The notes under the pieces were generated by a model. That model worked only from the letters and a program-made list of their open reading frames with translations. It made no database searches and was not told the DNA's origin. Below, one piece after another: positions 18,054 to 27,363 of a stretch of 64,000 bases of DNA (position 1 is its first letter; every line of letters begins with the position of its first letter). The stretch is from Mucilaginibacter terrenus. Lineage in GTDB: Bacteria; Bacteroidota; Bacteroidia; Sphingobacteriales; Sphingobacteriaceae. The position numbers were made by a program, and so were the translations under genes. The stretch spans positions 310,001 to 374,000 of the forward strand of contig NZ_QWDE01000002.1 of the NCBI RefSeq assembly GCF_003432065.1, read 5' to 3'.

Positions 18054-19724
18054 TTAGTTGCCGGATGTTACGGTGTCGACCTTTGTGGTGTCTGCGGGTG
18101 CCAGGCGCTTATCAGTTTTTGGTATAACCAACGTGTCTACCTTGCATTGCAGACCAGTTTCAGTCATTATGAACTTGGCAGAAGTTGCATTGTCCTGCTT
18201 GTTATCGCTCTTGCAAGCCCATATATCAACATCGTGCAGGAAGCGGCCCAGCGATTCGTCAATAACCAGTTTGGAATTAAGCGGCATTTTAAGTGTCAGA
18301 TGCACTTCCTGCGCGCGCCAGTATTGGTTTTCGTCTTTTTCAAAGCGGCGGTTAAATTTAAGCGTCCCCCCTTGCTGTACAAATTGATAACGGATGCCAC
18401 GGGCGTTATCCAGCGCTTCCTGGTAGTCTGACCCGCGTGCCGTGAACGATTCTACAAGTGTAGGCTGTGCAACATCAGCCCGTTCTATATATAAGTCGAT
18501 GTTTTTGTTTGGCATATCCATGTCGTTATCATAATCGTCATCCAAAATAACACGGCCGTCCAGCTTGCCCTTTATGTTCAACCTTACGCTGTCCTCACGA
18601 GAGAGGAGTTTAACATCGTTCAGCTTTAAATAATAAGTGCTGTCTGCCATCGGCGCTATCTTGATTGTTTGGCTGATAGTGGCACCCTCACGGAAGTTTG
18701 CACCCGCTTTTGCTGTGTAATAGATAACTATACACAGGGCTACAACCCAGGTCATTAACAAAGCTGTGCCGGTTGTACGGCCAATACTGTTGCTTTTAAA
18801 GATAACGTTGATGAGCGCAAGCATAATAGCCAGCAAAGGCAAGGCCGCCATCAGGAATGTGCATACCAGGAATATAGTATTCACATCATGGCTTACAATA
18901 TTAAACGGAAACACGTGACGCATACCCGGGTTGCCATATACCACAAAAGATATGATAGCTACTATAAGGGCTATAATGCCGGCAAAACATGAGGCAATAA
19001 TGGCTATACCGAAAGCTTTAAAAACCAGTTTGCCTGCCGTGCGTATGAACGAACCAGTATGGCTGAATACATCGCCTGCAAAGTCGCGGGTTTTGTAAGC
19101 TAACGGTTTGGCATCGTGGCTTAGGGTGTGCAGGTTACCTTTTAATGTGCTCATTTCCTGTTCGAAATTTGTTTTAAATCCTTGCAGGTCCAGGCGCTGG
19201 CCTTTCATAGCCATACGGTCTGCACGGGTAACCGCTTTCGGTACAACTATCCAGAGCACTATGTAAAGTAACAAGCCAAAACCGCCCATAGCCGATAGGA
19301 GCACAAAGCCAAGGCGGACCCAAATTGCATCAATATCAAAGTAATTGGCTATACCGGCAGCAACGCCACCTATCAAGTGTTCGTCGGGATTGCGGAAAAG
19401 GCGGCGATTAGCGCCAGCAAACGCTGAAAAGCCAGCGCCATGTGTTTCGCCGTTAGCTTCGGCTTCGAAATCAGCCACGGAGCCCATTTGTTCCGTAACA
19501 TAACGCACATCCTGTGCTACAACAACCTGCTTGCCTTCGCGCACCAGTATCTCGGTAAGCATTTCAGCAATACGGTTCTCAATATCGGTGGTTATCTCCA
19601 GGCTGTCTGCCGAGTTCATAAAGTGGCGCGTAACATCGGTCATGTACGCTTTAAGTATTTCGTAAGCATCTTCTTCAATATGGAAGACGGTGCCGTTAAT
19701 ATTTATAATAATAGTCTTATTCAT
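18054..19724 (-). CDS. PspC domain membrane protein
   Basis: A 556-residue protein of the Bacteroidota PspC type. Residues 1-90 form a cytosolic N-terminal domain (IININGTVFHIEEDAYE, then EITTDIENRIAEM). The PspC domain lies at about 108-170 (RRLFRNPDEHLIGGVAAGIANYF, with a long membrane helix ending LYIVLWIVVPKA). Three further membrane helices and a large C-terminal extracytoplasmic region follow. PspC senses envelope stress in proteobacteria; the Bacteroidota version has not been assigned a firm role. It sits directly downstream of a PadR regulator, a recurrent pair, and is probably controlled by it. Confidence 0.9.
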   Translation of the reverse strand: MNKTIIININGTVFHIEEDAYEILKAYMTDVTRHFMNSADSLEITTDIENRIAEMLTEILVREGKQVVVAQDVRYVTEQMGSVADFEAEANGETHGAGFSAFAGANRRLFRNPDEHLIGGVAAGIANYFDIDAIWVRLGFVLLSAMGGFGLLLYIVLWIVVPKAVTRADRMAMKGQRLDLQGFKTNFEQEMSTLKGNLHTLSHDAKPLAYKTRDFAGDVFSHTGSFIRTAGKLVFKAFGIAIIASCFAGIIALIVAIISFVVYGNPGMRHVFPFNIVSHDVNTIFLVCTFLMAALPLLAIMLALINVIFKSNSIGRTTGTALLMTWVVALCIVIYYTAKAGANFREGATISQTIKIAPMADSTYYLKLNDVKLLSREDSVRLNIKGKLDGRVILDDDYDNDMDMPNKNIDLYIERADVAQPTLVESFTARGSDYQEALDNARGIRYQFVQQGGTLKFNRRFEKDENQYWRAQEVHLTLKMPLNSKLVIDESLGRFLHDVDIWACKSDNKQDNATSAKFIMTETGLQCKVDTLVIPKTDKRLAPADTTKVDTVTSGN

Positions 19725-19748
19725 GATGGGTGATGGTTTATAGAGTAG

Positions 19749-20084
19749 TTATTTTTTTCTTTCTCCGATAGCAGTTTGTACTGCAAAAGAGAGCTCTTGC
19801 CAGGTAGTATCCAGTTGTTCCAGCACTTTACGGCCTTCCTCACTCAATACGTAATACTTTCGCGGTGGGCCGGAGGTGGATTCCACCCAGTTGTAAGATA
19901 GTAAGCCATTGTTTTTTAATCGGGTAAGCAGCGGGTATAAGGTACCCTCTACCACAAGCAGGCGGGCCTTTTTAAGTTCAGCTATAATGTCTGAAGCATA
20001 TATCTCACCCTGCGCTATAATGGAAAGTATGCAATACTCCAGTATGCCTTTCCTCATTTGGGTTTGTGTATTCTCAACAATCAT
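19749..20084 (-). CDS. PadR family transcriptional regulator
   Basis: A 111-residue winged-helix repressor. The DNA-binding domain is typical: MRKGILEYCILSIIAQGEIYAS opening (in two parts), recognition helix around EGTLYPLLTRLKNNGLL, and the wing SGPPRKYYVLSEEG. I place the start at the ATG at 20084 because the further upstream in-frame ATG would run through the probable operator. A near-ideal PadR-type inverted repeat lies 24 bp upstream. It heads a unit with the PspC gene (24 bp apart) and likely represses itself and PspC. Confidence 0.92.
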   Translation of the reverse strand: MIVENTQTQMRKGILEYCILSIIAQGEIYASDIIAELKKARLLVVEGTLYPLLTRLKNNGLLSYNWVESTSGPPRKYYVLSEEGRKVLEQLDTTWQELSFAVQTAIGERKK

Positions 20085-20107
20085 AATGCAAAGATATATG
20101 TTTAAGA

Positions 20108-20125
20108 ATGTATTATGCAATACAT
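20108..20125. promoter_or_regulatory. Probable PadR operator
   Basis: ATGTATT-ATGC-AATACAT is a perfect 7-bp inverted repeat with a 4-bp centre, of the ATGT-N-ACAT class bound by PadR proteins. It lies 24 bp upstream of the padR-type start and in the shared spacer with susC. A related half-site (ATGCAATAC) recurs at about 20031-20039 inside the gene. Confidence 0.6.
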
Positions 20126-20197
20126 AGTACTAAATTTATCAGTTTTTTTTATTTGTTTAACTTTTTTTAACAAAAACGCCCTTTTTTTTTGAAATGA

Positions 20198-20229
20198 TTT
20201 GATTTATTGATACCGTAACACTACTTTTA
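20198..20229 (+). promoter_or_regulatory. Candidate promoter of the SusC/SusD operon
   Basis: TTTG at 20198-20201, a 20-bp spacer, then TACTTTTA at 20222-20229 (one mismatch to TAnnTTTG). The start codon is 40 bp further on. Spacing and motifs fit the Bacteroidota primary sigma factor. A T-rich tract precedes it. Confidence 0.55.
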
Positions 20230-20268
20230 TGATTAATTAACTATTAACTGATCTTATTATTAACAAAC

Positions 20269-23200
20269 ATGAAAAAACTTCTACTAGTAAGTTTGTGTTT
20301 CCTGATGTTATGCGTAACCCAGGTTTATGCACAAAATCGTACGGTTACTGGTACAGTTACTTCAAAGGATGACGGCTTGCCGTTGCCTGGGGTAAGTGTT
20401 ACAGTGACAGGAACTTCCGTTGGTACTCAAACCGATGCAACGGGTAAGTACTCTTTAAGTGTGCCGGCATCGGCAAAATCTCTTACTTTCTCTTTTATTG
20501 GTTTCGGCAGGCAGCAGCTAGCTGTTGGTGCTGGCAACGTGGTTAATGCTTCATTAAGCTCAAGCGCCAGCCAGTTGAGCGAGGTTGTTGTAACAGCCGG
20601 TGGTATTGAAGCCCGTAAGAAAGAGCAAGGTTACAACTCAACTACAATTCGCCCGTCGGCTTTAACTGCTGCAAAGCCTGTTAACGCTATTGCTGGTTTG
20701 AACGGTAAAGTTGCAGGTTTACGTATTAGTGCTACCAGCAGCGGTGTTAACCCTAACTACCGTATCGTACTGCGCGGTCTTCGTTCGTTAAAAGGTAACA
20801 ACGAAGCGCTTGTTGTGGTAGATAACGTAATTGTGCCTAACTCTATTCTGGGCAACATCAACCCTGAAGATATTGAAGACGTACAGGTGCTAAATGGCGC
20901 CGGTGCTGCTGCGTTATATGGTTCTGAGGCATCAAACGGTGCGTTAATCATTACAACCAAAAAAGGTCAGCGCGGTAATACTTCTATTCGTGTGTCTCAA
21001 ACTACCACAATCGAGCAGGTATCTTTCAATCCTAAATTTCAAAAAGGATTTGGCTCAGGTTCTACTGGTGACATCCAAGAGTACATTGCCTATGAAAATC
21101 AACAATACGGTCCTGCGTTTGACGGCGTAGTAAGGCCGGTTGGTTTGCCGCTTGTTAACGGTGATCAGCAGATGCTGCCGTACCAATGGTCAGACAAAAA
21201 AACTGATTTCTGGCAAAATGGCTTAACTAACCAGACCGACTTTAACTTGTCATCAGGTAATGACCGTTCTACCATTTATACTTCTGGTCAGTATGCAAAA
21301 ATTAGCGGTACAACTCCGGGAGATAAATTTGACCGCGTTAACTTAAGGGTTAATGGCACGCAAAGGATATACAACAACCTTAACTTGACTTATAACGCTG
21401 GCTATACTCAAAATCGTTATGACCAAACCAGCCAAACTGCAACTATCTATGATAACTTGCTGAACAGCCCTGGTCAGATTGACATCACCAGCTATAAAGA
21501 CTGGAGAAACAATGAGTATGCTAATCCTAATGGTTATTTTAACGCTTACTATAACAACCCTTATTTTATTGCCGACAATAACCGTCGCAAAACAAGGAAT
21601 GACTATTTAGTAGGTAATGTGGAGTTAAAGTACAACCCGCTTAAGTGGTTAGATTTCACTTACCGCGTTGGTATCTCAACCCGTAACCAAACTGAAAAAA
21701 CATTTGTTGACAAGTTCATCTTTAATGACTATGTAAAGTCTTCTGCTCGTCCTGAATTTGCAGGTACTTACAAAAGAACTGATATATTGGGATCTAACGA
21801 AGATTATTCGTTTTACAACACACGTGTTAACTCTGACTTCTTGATTGGTATTCGTCAAAATGTAAAAGACTTCAGCTTCAAATTGATCTTGGGTGCTAGT
21901 ATACGTAATGATACTCAAAAAGACTTAAGGGCAACCGTAAACGGATTAGTTGTTCCGGGTTTGTTCAACTTGTCTAACAGTACAAACGTGCCAACTGCTA
22001 CATCTAACTATTACACTTCGCACCAACAGGGTGTTTACGGTGATTTGACAGTTGGTTACAAAGATTATTTGTTCTTGCATGCTACAGGCCGTAACGACTG
22101 GGTTTCAGTTTTAGCTCCTGAGAACCGTTCATTCTTCTACCCGGCTGCAGACGTATCATTCGTAGTTACCGATGCCTTCCGTGAATTAAAGGATATTAAA
22201 GGCATTGACTTCATCAAACTTCGTGGTGGTGTTTCAAAAGTTGGTCAGGTTAACTTAGGCTCAAACTTTGGTTCTTATGCCTTATTGCCAACCTTCAGCC
22301 AAAATTCAGGTTTCCCTTACAATGGCCAGGGTGGATTTTCTTTAAGTAACACCATTGTATCTAACAGCCTTAAACCAGAAATCACCAAAGCATACGAACT
22401 TGGTTTCGATGCTAACTTCTGGGACAACAGAATTGCTACTAAATTTACCTACTTCAGCTCTAGGACAACTGCTCAAACAATTGAGACAGGGGTGTCTACA
22501 GCTACGGGCTTTAACACTTTCCGTACTAACGTAGGTGAAACAAGCTCAAAAGGTATCGAGTCATCAATTAACTTCACAGCTTATCGTAACCGCGACTGGG
22601 ATGTTACTATCGGTGCGAACTATGCTCATTACAAAAACAGGGTTGAATCTATCAGCGCTGATATCCAGCGGTTAAGCCTTGCTACTTATGGTTCAGGTGT
22701 TGGTTCTTATGCTCAGGCCGGAGAATCGTTCCCGGTTATTATGGGTCACGATGCTAAACGCGATGACCAGGGCCGCATAATTGTTGACCCAATCACAGGT
22801 TATCCATCTCCTTCGGATCAGATAACCGTATTAGCTAACGCAAACCCAACAGACATCTTAGGTTTGAACTTAAGCGTAAGGTGGAAGGGTTTCCGTTTCT
22901 CTACGTTAGCTGAATACCGTGGTGGTTACAGCGTGTACAACAGGGGCGCATTCACTTTAGATTTCTCTGGTTCATCTTACGTAAGTGGTTTCTACAATCG
23001 CGACCGTTTTGTTATTCCTAATTCATCTTATCTTGATGCAACTACCGGCCAATATGTAGCTAACACTAATATCACTGTACGTGATGGTGGTACCGGTTAT
23101 TGGACAGATGCTTCACGTAACGCGGTAGATATTAACTATGTATACTCCGGTGCGTTCTGGAAAATTCGTGAAGCATCATTAGCTTACGATCTGCCAAAAT

Positions 23201-23412
23201 CATTATTCTCTAAAACTAAAGCTATTAAGGGGGTAACATTAAGTGTACAAGGGCGTAACTTATTCCTGTTCACTCCTAAATCAAATAGGTACACAGACCC
23301 TGAGTATAGTGATGGTGACGGAAGCGCAAGCGGTAACGCTATTGGTCTGACAGGCTTGGGACAAACACCTCCGTCTCGTTATTTCGGTGGTACAATCTCA
23401 GTAACATTTTAA
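20269..23412 (+). CDS. SusC/RagA-type TonB-linked outer-membrane transporter
   Basis: A 1047-residue outer-membrane importer. It has a signal peptide (residues 1-21, ending VYAQ), a carboxypeptidase-regulatory-like domain (about 24-100, RTVTGTVTSKDDGLPLPGV), a plug domain (about 105-235, with LNGKVAGLRISATSSG, YRIVLRGLRSLKGN and VLNGAGAAALYGSEASNGAL), then a barrel ending in the aromatic-Phe C-terminus GGTISVTF. SusC proteins work with a SusD lid to import oligosaccharides or peptides. SusD follows after 10 bp. No glycoside hydrolase or local sensor accompanies the pair, so the substrate cannot be inferred. Confidence 0.96.
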   Translation: MKKLLLVSLCFLMLCVTQVYAQNRTVTGTVTSKDDGLPLPGVSVTVTGTSVGTQTDATGKYSLSVPASAKSLTFSFIGFGRQQLAVGAGNVVNASLSSSASQLSEVVVTAGGIEARKKEQGYNSTTIRPSALTAAKPVNAIAGLNGKVAGLRISATSSGVNPNYRIVLRGLRSLKGNNEALVVVDNVIVPNSILGNINPEDIEDVQVLNGAGAAALYGSEASNGALIITTKKGQRGNTSIRVSQTTTIEQVSFNPKFQKGFGSGSTGDIQEYIAYENQQYGPAFDGVVRPVGLPLVNGDQQMLPYQWSDKKTDFWQNGLTNQTDFNLSSGNDRSTIYTSGQYAKISGTTPGDKFDRVNLRVNGTQRIYNNLNLTYNAGYTQNRYDQTSQTATIYDNLLNSPGQIDITSYKDWRNNEYANPNGYFNAYYNNPYFIADNNRRKTRNDYLVGNVELKYNPLKWLDFTYRVGISTRNQTEKTFVDKFIFNDYVKSSARPEFAGTYKRTDILGSNEDYSFYNTRVNSDFLIGIRQNVKDFSFKLILGASIRNDTQKDLRATVNGLVVPGLFNLSNSTNVPTATSNYYTSHQQGVYGDLTVGYKDYLFLHATGRNDWVSVLAPENRSFFYPAADVSFVVTDAFRELKDIKGIDFIKLRGGVSKVGQVNLGSNFGSYALLPTFSQNSGFPYNGQGGFSLSNTIVSNSLKPEITKAYELGFDANFWDNRIATKFTYFSSRTTAQTIETGVSTATGFNTFRTNVGETSSKGIESSINFTAYRNRDWDVTIGANYAHYKNRVESISADIQRLSLATYGSGVGSYAQAGESFPVIMGHDAKRDDQGRIIVDPITGYPSPSDQITVLANANPTDILGLNLSVRWKGFRFSTLAEYRGGYSVYNRGAFTLDFSGSSYVSGFYNRDRFVIPNSSYLDATTGQYVANTNITVRDGGTGYWTDASRNAVDINYVYSGAFWKIREASLAYDLPKSLFSKTKAIKGVTLSVQGRNLFLFTPKSNRYTDPEYSDGDGSASGNAIGLTGLGQTPPSRYFGGTISVTF

Positions 23413-23422
23413 GTAAAATATC

Positions 23423-24994
23423 ATGAAAAAAATATTTAGTATAGTTTTAACGGGTATCTGTATTGTTTCTGCAACATCTTGCAAGAAATATCTGGATATC
23501 AACACTAACCCCAACCAGCCAACTACGGCTACGCCGGCGCTTGTATTCCCGCAGGCACTAACGGCGACGGCATCGTTAATTTCCAACAGCGGCGACTACA
23601 ATGAGTATGGCTCACGTTTGAACGGGTATTTTGGTAACGCGGGAGGTTTTGGAAGTTTAGGTAACTTAATATCTTACAACTTCACCACAGGTGATTTCAA
23701 CGGATTGTTCCAGAATACATATGATAACCTTGAGGATTACCAATACATTATTGATAACACTGACCCTTCATCTATTGAGAATGCGACAGCCAACATCATG
23801 AGGGCCTATGATTTTCAAATGCTGGTTGATACTTACAATAAAGTGCCTTACTTGGACGCATTGAAAGGATCTAGTGTACTTCAACCAACTTATACAGACG
23901 GCGAAGTAATATATAAAGATCTTGGCGATAAGTTAGATGCTGCAATTGCAACTTTAAACGCCGGAACAACTAGCGGTGTATTTGGTACCAGCGATGTGTT
24001 GTTTAAAGGTGATCTAAGCTTATGGAAAAAATTTGCAAATACACTTAAGCTTCGTTTGATCATTCGTGCAGGTAGTAAGGTTGCATTTACCAAGCCTACA
24101 CCAGATGCGACTGTTGGCTTTTTAACTACTGACGCACTTGTTAACCCTGGTTATACTAAAACTGTAGGTAAGCAAAACCCAATGTGGGATAAATGGGCTT
24201 TCTCAGAAACCGGCGCTGTAAGAGGTGCTGCTAACGTTTACCTGGCTTCACCTTGGATCTTGAGCTTCTTTAATGGTACTAAAATTGATGATCCTGCTCG
24301 TGGTAAGGTGATCTTTTTTGGATACAACGGCGCAAGCACATTGTCAAACCAATTGGGTAACACCAGCGCGTCTGCGTCAAAAGCTCCAACACCTGCGTTC
24401 TTTTATACATTGCGTGATGTGGGTACCACTGTGCAGGGTTCTGGAAGTACTGGTAAAGGAATTTTAAAAGGTGAAACAGCTGGTCAACCATTAATGCTTG
24501 CAGCTGAAAGCTATTTACTTCAGTCAGAAGCTGCTGTTAGAGGAATAATCTCAGGGGCAGATGCAAAAGCATTATTCAACAATGGAATCAAAGCCTCTTT
24601 CAATTATTTGTACAAGGATGCATCAGGTACGGTAGTTGGCGATGCTAATGGCGACTACGCAACTTACCTGTCAAACAACTCTACTAATCGGTTGGTTAAC
24701 TTTGATCTTGCGGGTACTAATGAACAAAAAGTTGAAGCAATTATTAACCAAAAGTATATAGCGTTAGCTTACCTTTTTGGAGCAGAAGCGTGGAACGAAT
24801 TCAGGAGAACAGGCTACCCTGCTATAACGGGTAATACGCCTACAACTACATTTGCATCTACTGTATCGGTTTCAACCGCTCCAAACAAACTGCCGACCCG
24901 TATCCTTTATCCGGTGTCTGAGTATTCATACAATAGCGCAAATACACCTAGTGGAATAAATCCTTTCAGTGATAAGATTTTCTGGGCTAAATAA
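23423..24994 (+). CDS. SusD/RagB-type surface lipoprotein (SusD_2 group)
   Basis: A 523-residue lipoprotein that forms the lid of the SusC transporter. The lipobox ends at Cys20 (IVSATSCKKYLDINTNPN). The start of the mature protein, TNPNQPTTATPALVFPQAL, is characteristic of the SusD-like 2 group. The helical TPR-like scaffold is visible through NIMRAYDFQMLVDTYNKVPY, LWKKFANTLKLRLIIRAG and the C-terminal AWNEFRRTGYPAI with LPTRILYPVSEYSYN. It follows susC by 10 bp and precedes a DUF1735 lipoprotein by 22 bp in one operon. Confidence 0.95.
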   Translation: MKKIFSIVLTGICIVSATSCKKYLDINTNPNQPTTATPALVFPQALTATASLISNSGDYNEYGSRLNGYFGNAGGFGSLGNLISYNFTTGDFNGLFQNTYDNLEDYQYIIDNTDPSSIENATANIMRAYDFQMLVDTYNKVPYLDALKGSSVLQPTYTDGEVIYKDLGDKLDAAIATLNAGTTSGVFGTSDVLFKGDLSLWKKFANTLKLRLIIRAGSKVAFTKPTPDATVGFLTTDALVNPGYTKTVGKQNPMWDKWAFSETGAVRGAANVYLASPWILSFFNGTKIDDPARGKVIFFGYNGASTLSNQLGNTSASASKAPTPAFFYTLRDVGTTVQGSGSTGKGILKGETAGQPLMLAAESYLLQSEAAVRGIISGADAKALFNNGIKASFNYLYKDASGTVVGDANGDYATYLSNNSTNRLVNFDLAGTNEQKVEAIINQKYIALAYLFGAEAWNEFRRTGYPAITGNTPTTTFASTVSVSTAPNKLPTRILYPVSEYSYNSANTPSGINPFSDKIFWAK

Positions 24995-25016
24995 TTAACA
25001 TTTAATTAAAAAAGAA

Positions 25017-25988
25017 ATGAAAAAATTTTTGAAAATTGTTTCGGCTTTAGCTCTTGTGACAGGTTTGTCCTCGTGTTTAAAGGAAGAGGCAGAGATTGGG
25101 AGTAAACCTCAAAATATTGTTGAGTTTTATACCACAGATGGTTATATCTCGGGTGTTAATGATCAATATGCAGTTTACGCAAAACAATATGTGGCCGGCA
25201 CGCCCGGAACGTTTGACGTTACTGTTAGTTACTCAGGCACCGATGTAGCTCCTCAGGATATCACTGTAGAGGTTGGTGTTGATGAAGCTGCTTTGGCAAA
25301 ATATAACACTAAGGCAGAAGCGAACGATGAGGATGGGTATGAGTTGCTTCCAAGCACATACTATGCAATTCCAACTACCACTGTGGTTATTAAAAAGGGA
25401 GAAAGAAGAGCTACTTTTCCTGTTAACGTGGCTATTACATCAACATTTGATTTTTCTAAATCATATGCTTTGCCACTTACCATCAAATCCGCTTCAATGG
25501 GCACCATAAGCGGCAATTTCGGATCAGTACTGTATTCTATTGGCGCTAAAAATAAATATGATGGTCGTTATACAGTTACTGGTACAATGGTAGACTTGAC
25601 AAACGCTGCATTTACAGCTAAGTCTCCTACCGGATTTGATCTTTATACTATTACATCAAGTACAGCTGTAATGTTCGATTATGGTTACGCTAAAACTTAT
25701 GGTCATAGATTTTTGAGCTCTGGCTCTGATAGCTATTATGGATCTTTCTCTCCCGTGTTTACTTTCGACGATGCAGGTAATATCACCAAGGTGGTTAACT
25801 TCTACGGTCAACCTGCTTCAAATGGCAGATCTGCACAGTTGGATCCGTCTGGACAAAACAAGTTTATTTCTGGTACCCCAGGTACCAAAGGTGCGACATT
25901 TAAGGTTAGTTACTTTTTGTTACAACCAGGAAGCACTGTTAGAACAAAATTTGACGAGACGTGGGTTTATGAAGGCCCAAGGCCATAA
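25017..25988 (+). CDS. DUF1735 surface lipoprotein, third gene of the SusCD operon
   Basis: A 323-residue lipoprotein. The lipobox ends at Cys20 (VTGLSSC), and the next residues LKEEAE are acidic, like a lipoprotein surface-export signal. The N-terminal half fits the DUF1735 (BT_3987-like) immunoglobulin-type domain: VTVSYSGTDVAPQDITVEVGV, the LLPSTYYAIPTTTVVIKKGE segment and the YALPLTIKSAS strand. The C-terminal half (YDGRYTVTGTMVDLT, then SYYGSFSPVFTFDDAGN) is a beta domain of lipocalin-like appearance. Such proteins often act as accessory glycan-binding or structural factors beside SusCD. No enzyme motif is visible. Confidence 0.85.
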   Translation: MKKFLKIVSALALVTGLSSCLKEEAEIGSKPQNIVEFYTTDGYISGVNDQYAVYAKQYVAGTPGTFDVTVSYSGTDVAPQDITVEVGVDEAALAKYNTKAEANDEDGYELLPSTYYAIPTTTVVIKKGERRATFPVNVAITSTFDFSKSYALPLTIKSASMGTISGNFGSVLYSIGAKNKYDGRYTVTGTMVDLTNAAFTAKSPTGFDLYTITSSTAVMFDYGYAKTYGHRFLSSGSDSYYGSFSPVFTFDDAGNITKVVNFYGQPASNGRSAQLDPSGQNKFISGTPGTKGATFKVSYFLLQPGSTVRTKFDETWVYEGPRP

Positions 25989-26000
25989 GGCAATTGTGTA

Positions 26001-26046
26001 GTTAAACTAAAAAAGCACCTCAATTGAGGTGCTTTTTTAGTTTAAC
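26001..26046. terminator. Perfect palindromic terminator after the SusCD operon
   Basis: The 46 bases form a perfect palindrome: 21-bp stem 26001-26021 / 26026-26046 around an AATT loop, with a GC-rich GCACCTC core and a T6 run. It closes the susC-susD-DUF1735 transcript and can also act on the opposite strand. Confidence 0.9.
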
Positions 26047-26093
26047 TACTTATCAGAAAGAAGATTTATGGACTTTTTGATGAATTTAAATTG

Positions 26094-26136
26094 AACAAAA
26101 AAGCCTGCATTGACTTAATGCAGGCTTTTTTGTTTT
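26094..26136. terminator. Terminator of the minus-strand MORN-like protein gene
   Basis: Perfect 18-bp stem 26094-26111 / 26117-26134 (core GCCTGCATT with AATGCAGGC), loop GACTT, with A6 and T6 tracts. It lies 9 bp past the stop of the gene on the minus strand. Confidence 0.9.
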
Positions 26137-26144
26137 GTATATGC

Positions 26145-26849
26145 TTACTGCTTCTGATTGGACATCATCATATTATAGGAGTTTTGCTTGTTGACGTCCA
26201 TAGGTAATGTAGTAGCCATTGTTACTGTGCTTTTAACTGGCTTGCCGTTAATTTGTGCAGGAATAAAGTCCAGCAGCCCGGATGAGTTAGGACGCACGCT
26301 TAATCTTTTTCTTTCTGTTGTTCCGGCGCTTTCATAATCTGCCCAGGCGTCAGCTATATGGCCAGCTTCGTCGACGCTTATAGTGTATTTAACATTAACG
26401 TCTGTTTTTTCCTTAAGTATAGTAGCGGGGATATCTTTGCTGTTAAAGAATGTTAAAAACGCCAGCGTTGCTCCGCCTATTTTAACAGGGGGCTGTACTT
26501 GCGCATTTTCAGGCGCTGCAATGGAGTAATCTACTTTTACGTAAGAGCCGGAATCCTGATCAGTATATAACAACTTACCTGTATTATAGTCATATTGTTG
26601 GCTCAGTTTGTTATCAGGATTGTAAAAAAACCAGGTGCCCACTTTTTTGCCATTGTCATACTTACCGCGTACAACAGCACTGCCATTTGGATCAGTTACC
26701 ATATACAAACCTTCACGCTGATCTTTGTTTGTGGTAGAAACGTGATATTCTTCAGTTAGATTTAACGAAATTTTCTTTTTAACTAACTTGTCTTGAGCCA
26801 AAGCTGCCAATGGTGTAAGCAGCAATGTAAGGGCTGTAATTTTTTTCAT
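26145..26849 (-). CDS. Exported protein with MORN-like and TonB C-terminal-like regions
   Basis: A 234-residue protein with a signal peptide (MKKITALTLLLTPLAALAQ). Residues about 45-100 contain a YwqK/MORN-like repeat (GSAVVRGKYDNGKKVGTWFF, then YNTGKLLYT). Residues about 140-220 resemble a TonB C-terminal domain (VNVKYTISVDEAGHIADAWA, FIPAQINGKPVKSTVTM), although no transmembrane anchor is present. Proteins like this are common and uncharacterised in Bacteroidota. Possibly periplasmic; the function is unknown. It is monocistronic, with its own strong terminator. Confidence 0.75.
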   Translation of the reverse strand: MKKITALTLLLTPLAALAQDKLVKKKISLNLTEEYHVSTTNKDQREGLYMVTDPNGSAVVRGKYDNGKKVGTWFFYNPDNKLSQQYDYNTGKLLYTDQDSGSYVKVDYSIAAPENAQVQPPVKIGGATLAFLTFFNSKDIPATILKEKTDVNVKYTISVDEAGHIADAWADYESAGTTERKRLSVRPNSSGLLDFIPAQINGKPVKSTVTMATTLPMDVNKQNSYNMMMSNQKQ

Positions 26850-26934
26850 GGTGGTTAATATTTTATTAAATGTACTAAATATCTAGTTATAAAATTATTA
26901 ACAAACATGAAATTTCTGTAGAGGTGATGATTGA

Positions 26935-27342
26935 TCACCTCCTATCCACACTATACCTCCCCGGCCCGATAATAAATAACCCAAGGAACATGACACCATC
27001 TTCAATGGCGTGTGCCGCTTCGCCGAGGCCCTGACCTTTGCCAAGGTGCGACATTGCTGCTACCACCATATTAATAAGTAAAAACAGGCATGCGGGTCTA
27101 AATAATAATCCCAATACCAGTAGGAGCCCGCCTACAGATTCAATAACCCCGGCCATAAAACCCCAGAAAATGGGAGCGAAGTTAATGCCAACATACTTCA
27201 TGGAGCCTCCCAGGCCGGCCCATAGTTGAGGGCCACCCATAAGTTTAGGATAACCATGATAGATGAACATAGCACCGAGACCTACACGGATGACGAGTAA
27301 GCCAAAATCCCGGTATTTGTTAAGAGAGTGCCATATAGCCAT
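26935..27342 (-). CDS. DoxX family membrane protein
   Basis: A 135-residue protein with four membrane helices. Family features are VIRVGLGAMFIYHGYPKL near the N-terminus, the GVIESVGGLLLVLGLLFRPA helix, and DGVMFLGLFIIGPGRYSVD at the end. DoxX proteins are integral membrane subunits or quinone-linked redox helpers, but most have no assigned role. It lies 21 bp downstream of an S66 peptidase gene on the same strand, and the two may be cotranscribed. Confidence 0.88.
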   Translation of the reverse strand: MAIWHSLNKYRDFGLLVIRVGLGAMFIYHGYPKLMGGPQLWAGLGGSMKYVGINFAPIFWGFMAGVIESVGGLLLVLGLLFRPACLFLLINMVVAAMSHLGKGQGLGEAAHAIEDGVMFLGLFIIGPGRYSVDRR

Positions 27343-27363
27343 AATGATGTGATTTTTTGTAAG

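Noticed and set aside
20269..25988. Full polysaccharide utilisation locus
   Set aside because: SusC, SusD and DUF1735 are present, but no CAZyme or dedicated sensor adjoins them; GH20 and GH43 are more than 13 kb away in separate units.
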